DNA of 64,000 nucleotides from Hydrogenophaga sp. A37 (GTDB lineage Bacteria > Pseudomonadota > Gammaproteobacteria > Burkholderiales > Burkholderiaceae_C). Below are positions 1 through 8,564 of the stretch, one piece after another. The DNA lies in the NCBI RefSeq assembly GCF_002001205.1, contig NZ_MUNZ01000101.1, forward strand, positions 145,514-209,513, given 5' to 3'. The position numbers were made by a program, and so were the translations under genes. The notes beneath the pieces were generated by a model. That model was given only the letters and a program-made list of their open reading frames with translations. It had not been told where the DNA came from and did not search any database. Position 1 is the stretch's first letter. Every line of letters starts with the position of its first letter.

Positions 1-496
1 GGTGCCGGTGAAAGACGCCATCGTGCTCAGTGGTGCGCCGCTGCTGGCGGATTTCATCGCCAGCCAGCGTCAGGATGTGCTGCTGATCGGCCCAGACGAA
101 GAGTCTCAGCAGTGGGTGGCGCGGGCCGCACAGCGCCACGGCTGGCAGAGTGGCGTGTGCCGCAAGCTGCGCCACGGCGACCGCCATGTGGACATCGACC
201 TGCCCGATCTGTCCGTGGCTGGCCGCGCGGTGGTGCTGCTGGACGACGTGGCCAGCTCGGGTCACACGGTGGCCCAGGCTGCGCGTTTGCTGAAGGCGGC
301 GGGCGCGGCTTCGGTGGATGCGGCGGTGACGCACGCGCTGTTCGCCGCCGGGGCGGTGCAACTGGTCCATGAAGCCGGTGTTGGCCAGATCTGGAGCACC
401 GACTGCATTCCGCATGCGAGCAACGCCGTGAGCATCGTGCCCGCGGTGGCGGCGGCGCTTCGTGAGCTCGTCGCGACCGGCCGATTCACTGCCTGA
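1..496 (+). CDS. Ribose-phosphate pyrophosphokinase-like protein (3' part)
   Basis: The gene enters from the left edge, so only its C-terminal 164 or so residues are visible. The segment VVLLDDVASSGHT is the PRPP-binding loop of type I phosphoribosyltransferases and PRPP synthases, and the later stretch ending TDCIPHASNAVSIVPAVA matches the end of the PRPP synthase fold, where the last helix follows a TDTI/TNSI-type turn. PRPP synthases turn ribose-5-phosphate and ATP into PRPP in the cytoplasm. This copy looks divergent from a housekeeping Prs, so a degradative or salvage paralogue is possible. The N-terminal ATP-binding half cannot be checked. Confidence 0.7.
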   Translation, partial: VPVKDAIVLSGAPLLADFIASQRQDVLLIGPDEESQQWVARAAQRHGWQSGVCRKLRHGDRHVDIDLPDLSVAGRAVVLLDDVASSGHTVAQAARLLKAAGAASVDAAVTHALFAAGAVQLVHEAGVGQIWSTDCIPHASNAVSIVPAVAAALRELVATGRFTA

Positions 497-621
497 ACGC
501 CTCGCGCCGTGGCGTCCGCCTGGCGCGGTATTGCAGCGCCCAGGCCACCGTGCGACCTTTCGTTGCGGGCTATGCGCGTCAGCGCACCGACCACAGGGCG
601 TTGCCTGCCTAAGCTGGTTGA

Positions 622-1125
<504 letters not shown>

Positions 1126-1139
1126 AGCCCTCACGGCCG

Positions 1140-1177
1140 GGCACGTCAGCTGCCCTGAAAGGGGTGGCTGACGTGCC
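1140..1177. terminator. Hairpin between collagen-like gene and maiA
   Basis: GGCACGTCAGC at 1140-1150 is matched exactly by GCTGACGTGCC at 1167-1177, giving an 11-bp stem with a 16-base loop 14 bp after the stop codon. No T tract follows, so it is a weak or factor-dependent terminator or an mRNA-stabilising hairpin. Confidence 0.45.
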
Positions 1178-1214
1178 AGGACAGGGTGCGCCAACCGGTT
1201 TATCCTCGGCGTCC

Positions 1215-1856
1215 ATGAAGCTTTACAACTACTTCCGCTCCTCGGCCTCGTTCCGCGTGCGCATTGCGCTGGCACTCAAAGGCCTGCCCTACGAATACCT
1301 GCCGGTGCACCTGGCCAAGGGCGAACACAAACAGGCGGCTTATGGCGACATCGCGGCCGACCAGCTGGTGCCGGTACTGGAACTGGACGATGGCACGCGG
1401 CTGTCGCAATCCATGGCCATCATCGAGTACCTGGACGAAATCCTTCCTGAACCCGCCCTGGTGCCGCGCGACGTGCTGGCCCGTGCCCGTGTGCGGGCGC
1501 TGGCCCAGTCGATCGCCTGCGAGATCCACCCGATCAACAACCTGCGCGTGCTGAAGTACCTGTCCAAGGAACTGAAGGTGGACGAAGACGCCAAGAACAC
1601 CTGGTACCGCCACTGGGTGCGCACCGGGCTGGAGTCTTTTGAGCGTCAACTGGCCCAACAACCGGTTTCACGCTTCTGCTACGGCGACATGCCCACGCTG
1701 GCCGATTGTTGTCTTGTTCCCCAGATATTCAACGGCCAGCGCTTCAACACGCCGCTGGACGGGTTGCCGCGCACCATGGCCGCGTTCGACGCCTGCATGG
1801 CGTTGCCGGCCTTTCAGCAGGCCCAACCCTCCGCCAGCCCGGACTTCGAAGCCTGA
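1215..1856 (+). CDS. maiA: Maleylacetoacetate isomerase (zeta-class GST)
   Basis: The product is 213 residues. It has an N-terminal thioredoxin-fold domain opening MKLYNYFRSSASFRVRIAL, whose SSAS is the zeta-class active-site serine motif, followed by the helical GST C-domain. The segment LVPVLELDDG with QSMAIIEYLDE gives the glutathione-binding cis-Pro and Gln-Ser residues. The enzyme isomerises maleylacetoacetate (or maleylpyruvate) to the fumaryl form using glutathione, in tyrosine/homogentisate or gentisate breakdown. Start at 1215 is preferred over an upstream ATG because the family begins MKLY. Its stop overlaps the ATG of pgeF (TGATG), so the two are probably translated together. No other catabolic gene lies nearby. 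Confidence 0.85.
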   Translation: MKLYNYFRSSASFRVRIALALKGLPYEYLPVHLAKGEHKQAAYGDIAADQLVPVLELDDGTRLSQSMAIIEYLDEILPEPALVPRDVLARARVRALAQSIACEIHPINNLRVLKYLSKELKVDEDAKNTWYRHWVRTGLESFERQLAQQPVSRFCYGDMPTLADCCLVPQIFNGQRFNTPLDGLPRTMAAFDACMALPAFQQAQPSASPDFEA

Positions 1857-2683
1857 TGCCCATGCCGCAAGACTGGCTGGTGCCCGACTGGCCGTCGCCG
1901 GTCCGGGTGCGGGCCGTGTTCACCACCCGCTCGGGCGGTGTCTCGGCCGTGCCGTTCAACAGTTTCAACCTGGGTGACCATGTGCGCGACAACCCGGCGG
2001 CGGTCGCTACCAACCGGGTGCGTCTGGCCGATGCCATGGGTGCGCGGCCGGTGTTCCTGAAGCAGGTGCACGGCACGGCGGTGGCGACGCTGGCTGCTGA
2101 CACGCCCGATGAAATCGAAGCCGATGCCTGCATCAGCACGCAACCCGGCGTGGCCTGCACCATCATGGTGGCGGATTGTCTGCCGGTGCTGTTCACAAAC
2201 ATGCTGGGCACGGTGGTGGCCGCTGCCCATGCCGGCTGGCGCGGTCTCGCAGGCGAGGGCGCCGAGCTCGCCGGGCAGGGCGTGCTGGAGGCAACGTTCA
2301 AAGCGTTCGTGAAGGCCGTGCAAGGCGAGGACCCGACGGCGAGTCGAGGCAGCGTGGCCGCCCATACCCTGGTCTGGCTCGGGCCCTGCATTGGTCCGGA
2401 AGCGTTTGAAGTGGGGCCGGAAGTGCTCCAGGCGTTCGTTGCGCAGCGCGCCAGCGCCGCCGCCTGTTTTTCGCCGTCATCTGCGCCAGGCAAATACCGC
2501 GCGAACCTTCAGGCTTTGGCCCGCCAACGCTTGCTGGCATTGGGCATCACCAAGGTGTCTGGCAACGATGGCACACCCGCGTGGTGCACCGTGTCGCAGG
2601 ACTCAAGGTTCTTTTCTCACCGTCGCGACGCTGTCCAGCTGGGCAGCACAGGCCGCATGGCCGCCTGCATCTGGCTGAACTGA
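1856..2683 (+). CDS. pgeF: Purine nucleoside phosphorylase / YfiH family (PgeF)
   Basis: The product is 275 residues. It belongs to the multi-copper-polyphenol-oxidase-like (DUF152/YfiH) family. Visible family signatures are FTTRSGGVSAVPFNSFNLG near the start, KQVHGT, the metal-site segment MVADCLPVLF, and AAAHAGWRGL. Members act on purine nucleosides and help edit peptidoglycan precursors. The start at 1856 overlaps the maiA stop by one base; an ATG at 1862 is an alternative. The last 81 bases overlap a convergent small gene on the other strand. An insert of about 20 residues (KAVQGEDPTASRGSVAAH) before the LGPCIGP motif is longer than in E. coli YfiH. Confidence 0.85.
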   Translation: MPMPQDWLVPDWPSPVRVRAVFTTRSGGVSAVPFNSFNLGDHVRDNPAAVATNRVRLADAMGARPVFLKQVHGTAVATLAADTPDEIEADACISTQPGVACTIMVADCLPVLFTNMLGTVVAAAHAGWRGLAGEGAELAGQGVLEATFKAFVKAVQGEDPTASRGSVAAHTLVWLGPCIGPEAFEVGPEVLQAFVAQRASAAACFSPSSAPGKYRANLQALARQRLLALGITKVSGNDGTPAWCTVSQDSRFFSHRRDAVQLGSTGRMAACIWLN

Positions 2684-2926
2684 ATGGGGTGGCACTGCCG
2701 TTTCGCTTGCGGCGGCACGGCGAGCCTGGTCTTCAGCCGCTTCACGCGCTTTGATTTCTTTGCGGCGTTGTGGCGTGCGCATCAGGTAAACCACCAATGC
2801 GACCGGAAGCAAACCGTACAAAAAGAAGGTCACAATGGCCCCGAGAACGGTCCCCGTCGTGTTCGACGCTTCGGCCACCGCCATCATCAGCACCACGTAC
2901 AGCCAACCGATTACGACCAGATACAC
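2603..2926 (-). CDS. Small two-helix membrane protein, unknown function
   Basis: The product is 107 residues. Two hydrophobic segments (about residues 2-18 and 27-46) are followed by a charged, Ala-rich cytoplasmic tail beginning RTPQRRKEIKAREAAEDQ. The start is a GTG at 2926 preceded by an AAGGA ribosome-binding site 8 bases upstream, which supports it as a real gene. Its 3' end runs 81 bases into the 3' end of pgeF on the opposite strand, so its last 26 or so residues are encoded antisense to pgeF and may be poorly constrained. No function is recognised. Confidence 0.6.
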   Translation of the reverse strand: MYLVVIGWLYVVLMMAVAEASNTTGTVLGAIVTFFLYGLLPVALVVYLMRTPQRRKEIKAREAAEDQARRAAASETAVPPHSVQPDAGGHAACAAQLDSVATVRKEP

Positions 2927-3057
2927 AGCGTTCCTTGCACAGCGGGAAAGAAGTTGTCAGCTTGCTGGAAGCAGCCAGACAGACACTAGGGAAAACCCGG
3001 AATCTCTCCCCAGAGAACCCGATAATAAGCCGCTGGTCAAAACCATTGGAGACATGC

Positions 3058-4899
3058 ATGACATCTGGGAAAAACGCCCCTCAGCCTTGGCTGGAGGCTG
3101 CGCAGCAGTTTCAGCAAAACCTCATCAATCAGTGGACGCAGGCCGCCCAGGCCTTTCCGGGTGCTGCGGCGCAAGCGCCACAAGGCACCGTCGATCCGTT
3201 CGCCGCGTTCAAGTCCTTCATGCCGCAAGCCGGTGCGGGCAACCCGTTTGGCATGGCCATGCCCCAGGTGGGTGGGCCGATGGGCATGCCGGGCATGAGC
3301 GAGCTGTTCAACACCGCAGCGGGCCAGAAGGTCAGCTTTGATCCGGCCAAGCTGCTCGACATCCAAAACACCTACCTTCAGGACGTGGCGGGTCTCTGGA
3401 ACCACGGTCTGGACGCCAAGGCACAGGGCGACCGCCGTTTCGCAGGAGAAGCGTGGTCGAGCAATCCGGTGGCCGCTTTTTCGGCCGCGGCCTACCTGCT
3501 CAACGCTCGCACCCTGATGGCTCTGGCCGATGCGGTAGAGGGCGATGCCAAGACCAAGACGCGCGTGCGTTTTGCCGTGCAGCAGTGGATCGATGCCAGC
3601 GCGCCGAGCAACTTTCTGGCCTTCAACGCAGAAGCTCAGAAAAAAGCCATCGAAACCCAGGGCGAGAGCATCGCCAAGGGCGTGGCCAACCTGCTGCACG
3701 ACATGAAGCAGGGCCACGTGTCCATGACGGACGAGAGCGTGTTCGAGGTCGGCAAGAACGTCGCCACCACCGAAGGTGCCGTGGTGTTTGAAAACGAGCT
3801 GTTCCAGCTCATCGAATACAAGCCGCTCACCGCCAAGGTGTACGAGCGTCCGTTCCTGCTGGTACCACCCTGCATCAACAAGTTTTACATCCTCGATCTG
3901 CAGCCTGCCAACTCGCTGATCCGCTATTGCGTCGAGCAGGGCCACCGCACCTTTGTTGTGAGCTGGCGCAACCCGGACGAGTCGATGTCCGGCAAGAGCT
4001 GGGACAACTACATCGAAGACGCGGTGATCAAGGCCATTGGCGTCACTCAAGACATCACCGGTGCCGAAACCATCAACGCGCTGGGTTTCTGTGTCGGCGG
4101 GACCATGCTCAGCAACGCCCTGGCCGTGTTGGCCGCACGCGGCGAAGAGCCAGTGAACAGCGCGACCTTCCTCACCACGCTGATCGACTTCACCGACACC
4201 GGCATCCTCGACGTGTTCATCGACGAGCCCTTCGTGAAGATGCGCGAGATGCAGTTCGCCCAGGGCGGCCTCATGCCCGGGCGTGATCTGGCCACGACCT
4301 TCAGCTTCCTGCGCCCGAACGACCTGGTGTGGAACTACGTGGTTGGCAATTACCTGAAAGGTGAGTCGCCGCCGCCGTTCGACCTGCTGTACTGGAACTC
4401 GGACGCGACCAACCTGCCCGGCCCTTACTATGCTTGGTACCTGCGCCAGACCTACCTGGAAAACAACCTCGTCAAGCCCTGCAAGACCACCGTCTGCGGG
4501 GAGAAGATCGATTTCCGTCAGGTCAAGCTGCCGGTCTATATCTACGGCTCGCGCGAAGACCACATCGTGCCCATCGGCGGTGCTTACGCCAGCACTCAGG
4601 TGTTCCCGGGCAAGAAGCGTTTCGTCATGGGCGCTTCCGGCCACATCGCCGGTGTGATCAACCCGCCTGCAGCCGGCAAGCGCAGCCACTGGGTGAGCAG
4701 CGCCGCCAAATTCCCGGCCGACGTGAACGAGTGGATTGCGGGCGCCACTGAACACAAAGGCAGCTGGTGGACCGACTGGGCCGCTTGGCTCAAGCCATTG
4801 GCTGGCAAGCAAATTGCTGCCCCCAAAACCTATGGCAAAGGCAAGGCCTATGCCGCCATCGAACCCGCACCCGGCCGCTACGTCAAGGCCAGGGCATGA
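3058..4899 (+). CDS. phaC: Class I polyhydroxyalkanoate synthase
   Basis: The product is 613 residues, close to class I PHA synthases. It polymerises (R)-3-hydroxyacyl-CoA into PHB at the granule surface. The lipase-like box GFCVGG places the catalytic Cys at 345; REDHIVP carries the general-base Asp region and GASGHIAGVINPP the catalytic His. The N-terminal 190 residues are a Met/Gln/Gly-rich lead (MGMPGMSELFN) and the PhaC_N domain. The start at 3058 follows GGAGA; the open frame extends upstream without a credible start. phaA follows after 41 bases and phaB after that, giving one phaCAB transcription unit. Confidence 0.95.
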   Translation: MTSGKNAPQPWLEAAQQFQQNLINQWTQAAQAFPGAAAQAPQGTVDPFAAFKSFMPQAGAGNPFGMAMPQVGGPMGMPGMSELFNTAAGQKVSFDPAKLLDIQNTYLQDVAGLWNHGLDAKAQGDRRFAGEAWSSNPVAAFSAAAYLLNARTLMALADAVEGDAKTKTRVRFAVQQWIDASAPSNFLAFNAEAQKKAIETQGESIAKGVANLLHDMKQGHVSMTDESVFEVGKNVATTEGAVVFENELFQLIEYKPLTAKVYERPFLLVPPCINKFYILDLQPANSLIRYCVEQGHRTFVVSWRNPDESMSGKSWDNYIEDAVIKAIGVTQDITGAETINALGFCVGGTMLSNALAVLAARGEEPVNSATFLTTLIDFTDTGILDVFIDEPFVKMREMQFAQGGLMPGRDLATTFSFLRPNDLVWNYVVGNYLKGESPPPFDLLYWNSDATNLPGPYYAWYLRQTYLENNLVKPCKTTVCGEKIDFRQVKLPVYIYGSREDHIVPIGGAYASTQVFPGKKRFVMGASGHIAGVINPPAAGKRSHWVSSAAKFPADVNEWIAGATEHKGSWWTDWAAWLKPLAGKQIAAPKTYGKGKAYAAIEPAPGRYVKARA

Positions 4900-4940
4900 A
4901 TTTTTCACAACCGATTTTTTGACCTCTGAGGAGACAACCC

Positions 4941-6119
4941 ATGGAAGACATCGTCATCGTTTCAGCCGCCCGCACCGGCGTGGGCAAGTTCGGCGGCTCG
5001 CTCGCCAAGACCCCGGCCACCGAGCTGGGCAGCATCGTGATCAAGGCGCTGCTGGAACGCACTGGCCTGCCGGTCGATGCCATTGGTGAGGTGATCATGG
5101 GCCAGGTTTTGGCCGCAGGCGCGGGCCAGAACCCGGCCCGCCAGGCCATGATGAAGGCCGGTGTGGCCAAGGAAACGCCGGCACTGACGATCAATGCCGT
5201 TTGCGGCTCGGGCCTGAAGGCCGTGATGTTGGCCGCGCAGGCCGTGGCCTGGGGCGACAGCGAGATCGTGATCGCCGGCGGCCAGGAAAACATGAGCGCC
5301 AGTCCGCACGTCTTGAACGGCAGCCGCGACGGCCAGCGCATGGGTGACTGGAAGATGACTGACACCATGATCGTGGACGGCCTGTGGGACGTCTACAACC
5401 AGTACCACATGGGCATCACCGCCGAGAACGTGGCCAAGGCCCATGGCATCACTCGCGAAATGCAGGACGCCCTGGCCGCCGGCAGCCAATCGAAGGCCGC
5501 CGCCGCACAGGCCGCCGGCAAGTTCAAGGACGAGATCGTTGGCGTGAGCATTCCGCAGCGCAAGGGCGACCCGGTGGTGTTCAACAGCGACGAGTTCATC
5601 AACGCCAAGACCACCGCCGAGGTGTTGGCCGGTCTGCGTCCTGCCTTCGACAAGGCCGGTTCGGTGACTGCTGGCAACGCATCGGGTATCAACGACGGTG
5701 CCGCCGCTGTGATGGTGATGACGGCCAAGAAGGCCGCTGCCCTGGGCCTCACGCCGCTGGCCCGCATCGCCGCCTTCGGCACCAGTGGTCTGGACCCGGC
5801 CACCATGGGCATGGGCCCGGTGCCAGCCTCGCAGAAAGCCCTGGCCCGCGCGGGCTGGAAGGCGTCTGACGTCGACGTATTCGAACTCAACGAAGCTTTT
5901 GCTGCGCAGGCTTGTGCGGTCAACATGGCGCTGGATATCGACCCGGCCAAGGTGAACGTCAACGGCGGCGCCATCGCCATCGGTCACCCGATCGGCGCGT
6001 CCGGTTGCCGCATCCTGGTGACGCTGTTGCACGAAATGCAGCGCAGCGGCGCCAAGAAGGGTTTGGCGGCGTTGTGCATCGGCGGCGGCATGGGCGTTTC
6101 TTTGGCGGTGGAGAGATGA
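4941..6119 (+). CDS. phaA: Acetyl-CoA acetyltransferase (beta-ketothiolase)
   Basis: The product is 392 residues, the full family length. It condenses two acetyl-CoA into acetoacetyl-CoA, the first step to PHB. Catalytic residues are visible: acyl-accepting Cys88 in NAVCGSGLKAV, His349 in GHPIGASG, and Cys379 in CIGGGMGVSL. A GAGGAGA ribosome-binding site precedes the ATG. It lies between phaC and phaB, which gives its role; it may also serve fatty-acid or ketone-body breakdown in reverse. Confidence 0.95.
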   Translation: MEDIVIVSAARTGVGKFGGSLAKTPATELGSIVIKALLERTGLPVDAIGEVIMGQVLAAGAGQNPARQAMMKAGVAKETPALTINAVCGSGLKAVMLAAQAVAWGDSEIVIAGGQENMSASPHVLNGSRDGQRMGDWKMTDTMIVDGLWDVYNQYHMGITAENVAKAHGITREMQDALAAGSQSKAAAAQAAGKFKDEIVGVSIPQRKGDPVVFNSDEFINAKTTAEVLAGLRPAFDKAGSVTAGNASGINDGAAAVMVMTAKKAAALGLTPLARIAAFGTSGLDPATMGMGPVPASQKALARAGWKASDVDVFELNEAFAAQACAVNMALDIDPAKVNVNGGAIAIGHPIGASGCRILVTLLHEMQRSGAKKGLAALCIGGGMGVSLAVER

Positions 6120-6120
6120 T

Positions 6121-6183
6121 CCACCCCCGCGCCGCCTGCGGCGTCACCCCCTCAGGGGGGCGCCAGCAGCGGCCTGGCAAACC
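6121..6183. repeat. REP-like double hairpin between phaA and phaB
   Basis: Two adjacent self-complementary segments are seen: GCCGCCTGCGGC (6131-6142) and CCCCCTCAGGGGG (6147-6159), followed by CGCCAGCAGCGGCC. It starts just after the phaA stop. This is the look of a dispersed palindromic intergenic repeat, here inside a transcription unit, where it could stabilise the upstream mRNA or reduce phaB read-through. Its copy number in the genome cannot be seen. Confidence 0.5.
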
Positions 6184-6269
6184 CGGTTTCGCGCTGGCCT
6201 GAGCTGGCGCGTTCCCGATCCACATTGTTTTTTAAATGCCACACGGCACCACCTAGAGGAGCACACAAC

Positions 6270-7007
6270 ATGAATCAAAAAGTAGCGTACGTCACCGGCG
6301 GCATGGGCGGCATCGGTACCGCTATCTGCCAGCGCCTGCACGCAGAGGGCTTCAAGGTCATCGCCGGCTGCGGCCCGACGCGTGACCACCAGAAATGGAT
6401 TGACGAGCAGAAAGCCCTGGGCTACACCTTCTATGCGTCGGTGGGCAACGTGGGTGACTGGGACTCCACCGTGGAGGCCTTCACCAAGACCAAGGCCGAG
6501 CACGGCAGCATCGACGTGCTGGTCAACAACGCTGGCATCACCAAGGACCGCATGTTCCTGAAGATGTCTCGCGAAGACTGGTCCGCAGTGATCGAGACCA
6601 ACCTGAACTCCATGTTCAACGTGACCAAACAGGTGGTGCCTGACATGGTGGAAAAAGGTTGGGGTCGCATCGTCAATATCTCGTCGGTGAACGGCGAGAA
6701 GGGCCAAGCAGGTCAAACCAACTACTCGGCCGCCAAGGCTGGCATGCACGGCTTCTCGATGGCGCTGGCTCAGGAACTGGCCACCAAGGGCGTGACGGTC
6801 AACACCGTGAGCCCGGGCTACATCGGCACCGACATGGTCAATGCCATCCGTCCGGACGTGCTGGAGAAGATCGTCGCCACGGTGCCGGTCAAGCGCCTGG
6901 GCAAGCCCAGCGAAATCGCGTCCATCATTGCCTGGCTGGCGAGCGAAGAGGGCGGCTATGCCACCGGTGCCGATTTCTCTGTCAACGGCGGTCTGCACAT
7001 GGGCTAG
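6270..7007 (+). CDS. phaB: Acetoacetyl-CoA reductase (NADPH)
   Basis: The product is 245 residues, a short-chain dehydrogenase. It reduces acetoacetyl-CoA to (R)-3-hydroxybutyryl-CoA, the PHA synthase substrate. The nucleotide site is TGGMGGIG (residues 8-15), NNAG follows near residue 88, and the catalytic Ser-Tyr-Lys set sits in NISSVNGEKGQ...NYSAAKAG. GLHMG at the very end is typical of PhaB. An AGAGGAG ribosome-binding site lies upstream. It closes the phaCAB cluster and is followed by a strong terminator. Confidence 0.95.
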   Translation: MNQKVAYVTGGMGGIGTAICQRLHAEGFKVIAGCGPTRDHQKWIDEQKALGYTFYASVGNVGDWDSTVEAFTKTKAEHGSIDVLVNNAGITKDRMFLKMSREDWSAVIETNLNSMFNVTKQVVPDMVEKGWGRIVNISSVNGEKGQAGQTNYSAAKAGMHGFSMALAQELATKGVTVNTVSPGYIGTDMVNAIRPDVLEKIVATVPVKRLGKPSEIASIIAWLASEEGGYATGADFSVNGGLHMG

Positions 7008-7022
7008 GACGCATGGCCTCAC

Positions 7023-7055
7023 AAAAGCCCCGCCCAGGCGGGGCTTTTTACTTTT
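7023..7055 (+). terminator. Rho-independent terminator after phaB
   Basis: AAAAGCCCCGCC (7023-7034) pairs with GGCGGGGCTTTT (7037-7048), and a T-rich run follows. It starts 16 bases after the phaB stop. The A-tract on the left arm makes it potentially bidirectional. Confidence 0.9.
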
Positions 7056-7104
7056 TGATTCCTGTTGATGTTGCAAATCGGTGGTTGTAGGTGAATATCC
7101 TGAT

Positions 7105-7133
7105 TTGACAGCGGGGTTGGTGTGTAATACGTG
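7105..7133 (+). promoter_or_regulatory. Candidate sigma-70 promoter for the outer-membrane protein gene
   Basis: A perfect TTGACA (7105-7110) is followed after 14-17 bases by TAATAC/TACGTG. The -10 is poor or oddly spaced. A TCACAC-CGAT-GTGTGA inverted repeat sits just downstream at 7154-7169, and the leader to the ATG at 7329 is long (about 190 bases). No gene is seen in 7056-7328. Confidence 0.35.
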
Positions 7134-7328
7134 ATCGTGCAAAAGGACTCGTGTCACACCGATGTGTGATTTGTCCCTGAACGTAGGGTGAAGAAAAGGT
7201 TTTTTCATTTCTTCACACGGGTCGGACGAGTGGGTCCGCAATACTTGACCAAGAGCCATTCACTGGTTCTGTTGAGTGTTCATGCACTTGTCCGATGGCC
7301 ATTTTTTGTTTTTTTGGAGTTTTTTTAC

Positions 7329-8393
7329 ATGACTTTCAACCTTCGAAGCGTCGCATTCGCCACGATGTGGGCCGCTGTTGCAACCACCGCCGCAGCACAA
7401 ACCAACGCCATCAAGGATGCCGACGGCAATGTGGGCTACGCCACGGCTGAAGCCTGTGACGCGGCCGTGCTCGACGGTTCCGCCAAGTTTTACACCCCAT
7501 CCACCCGCATGGCGCCCAAGCGCCGCGCTGGCGAAGCCACGGTGACCGGCATGACCCTCAAGGATCTGGGCGCCGAATACAACCTGGGTGCCTGCGACAA
7601 GGGTGCTCCGCACGCCTTTGGCCGTGGTGGCGTGAGCAAGGCGTTGCAGGGTCGTTGGATCCCGTACAGCGCCTCCATGCCCATCAACGCCTACAAGGAC
7701 AAGAGCGGCAAAATCGTGCGCGTGACCATGCGCGATTGCGACAACAACTTCTCTGGCATGTTCCCGCGTGGCGTGCCGGCTCCGGCACCCAAGGCCGCAG
7801 CGCCCGTGGCACCGGTCGCCGTTGCACCGGCACCTGTCGTGGTCGCTCCAGCTCCGATGGCAGCGCCTGCGCCAGCGCCCGTGGCACTCAAGCCTGCCGT
7901 TGTCGCGTTCCCGTACGTGTTCGGTACCCTGGGTGCCCAGCGCGATCTGGTCGGCAACGACGCCATCAATGGCATTGCTCAGCACAATGACCACGACTCG
8001 AAGTTGGCCTTGCAGGCCGGCGCTGGCTACCAGTTCAACAAGCTGTGGGGTGCAGAAGCCTTTGTGCAAGCCGGTAAGCGCCTGAACTACGAAAACGGTT
8101 TCGAGTCCCAGGCCCGCACACTGGGTCTTCGCGCCACCGTGGGCCAGGACATCGGCGAGGCGACGCGTGTATTTGCCAAGCTGGGTGTCGCGCGCGTGGA
8201 TCACCCGCAAGACACGGCCGGCGCGGCTCAGACCCGTCCGACCGTGGGTCTGGGTGTGACGTACAACCTGAACAACAACCTGGCGCTGCGCGGTGACTTC
8301 GACCACTACGTCAAGAAGAACACCAGCTCCGGTCAGGACTGGAAAGCACTGAACTACGTGGGCATCGGCCTGCAGTATTCGTTCAAGCCTTGA
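7329..8393 (+). CDS. Outer-membrane beta-barrel protein with N-terminal periplasmic domain
   Basis: The product is 354 residues. A signal peptide ends at about residue 24 (VATTAAAQ). Residues 25-145 form a compact domain with four Cys (EACDAAV, LGACDKG, MRDCDNN and nearby), which I do not recognise. An Ala/Pro-rich linker covers about 150-190. The C-terminal 165 residues alternate in the manner of an eight-stranded OmpA/OmpX-type barrel, with glycine-aromatic turns and the final strand ending GIGLQYSFKP. The start at 7329 follows TTTTGGAGT. Neighbouring genes give no functional clue, and it has its own promoter region and terminator. Structural anchoring or surface protection is an inference only. 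Confidence 0.75.
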   Translation: MTFNLRSVAFATMWAAVATTAAAQTNAIKDADGNVGYATAEACDAAVLDGSAKFYTPSTRMAPKRRAGEATVTGMTLKDLGAEYNLGACDKGAPHAFGRGGVSKALQGRWIPYSASMPINAYKDKSGKIVRVTMRDCDNNFSGMFPRGVPAPAPKAAAPVAPVAVAPAPVVVAPAPMAAPAPAPVALKPAVVAFPYVFGTLGAQRDLVGNDAINGIAQHNDHDSKLALQAGAGYQFNKLWGAEAFVQAGKRLNYENGFESQARTLGLRATVGQDIGEATRVFAKLGVARVDHPQDTAGAAQTRPTVGLGVTYNLNNNLALRGDFDHYVKKNTSSGQDWKALNYVGIGLQYSFKP

Positions 8394-8421
8394 GCATTGA
8401 CTGACGGTCTTCCCTGACCGA

Positions 8422-8468
8422 GCCGCCGAGCATGCCGCACACTGCGGGGTGCTCGGCGGTTTTTTTTT
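8422..8468 (+). terminator. Rho-independent terminator after the outer-membrane protein gene
   Basis: CCGCCGAGC (8423-8431) pairs with GCTCGGCGG (8451-8459), with an inner CCGC/GCGG pair extending the stem, followed by nine T. It is a strong terminator 29 bases after the stop. Confidence 0.92.
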
Positions 8469-8564
8469 GCCAACACGGCCAGGGTCCCACCGTCGGCCTA
8501 TGGTCAGCGGATTCCCGTTGAAGGCATCACACTCGTTGAAAGCCGGTGCTGGGATAATCCCGGC

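Noticed and set aside
3037..4908. 623-residue minus-strand frame opposite phaC
   Set aside because: Codon-position bias of phaC leaves the complementary frame open. The sequence has no recognisable fold.
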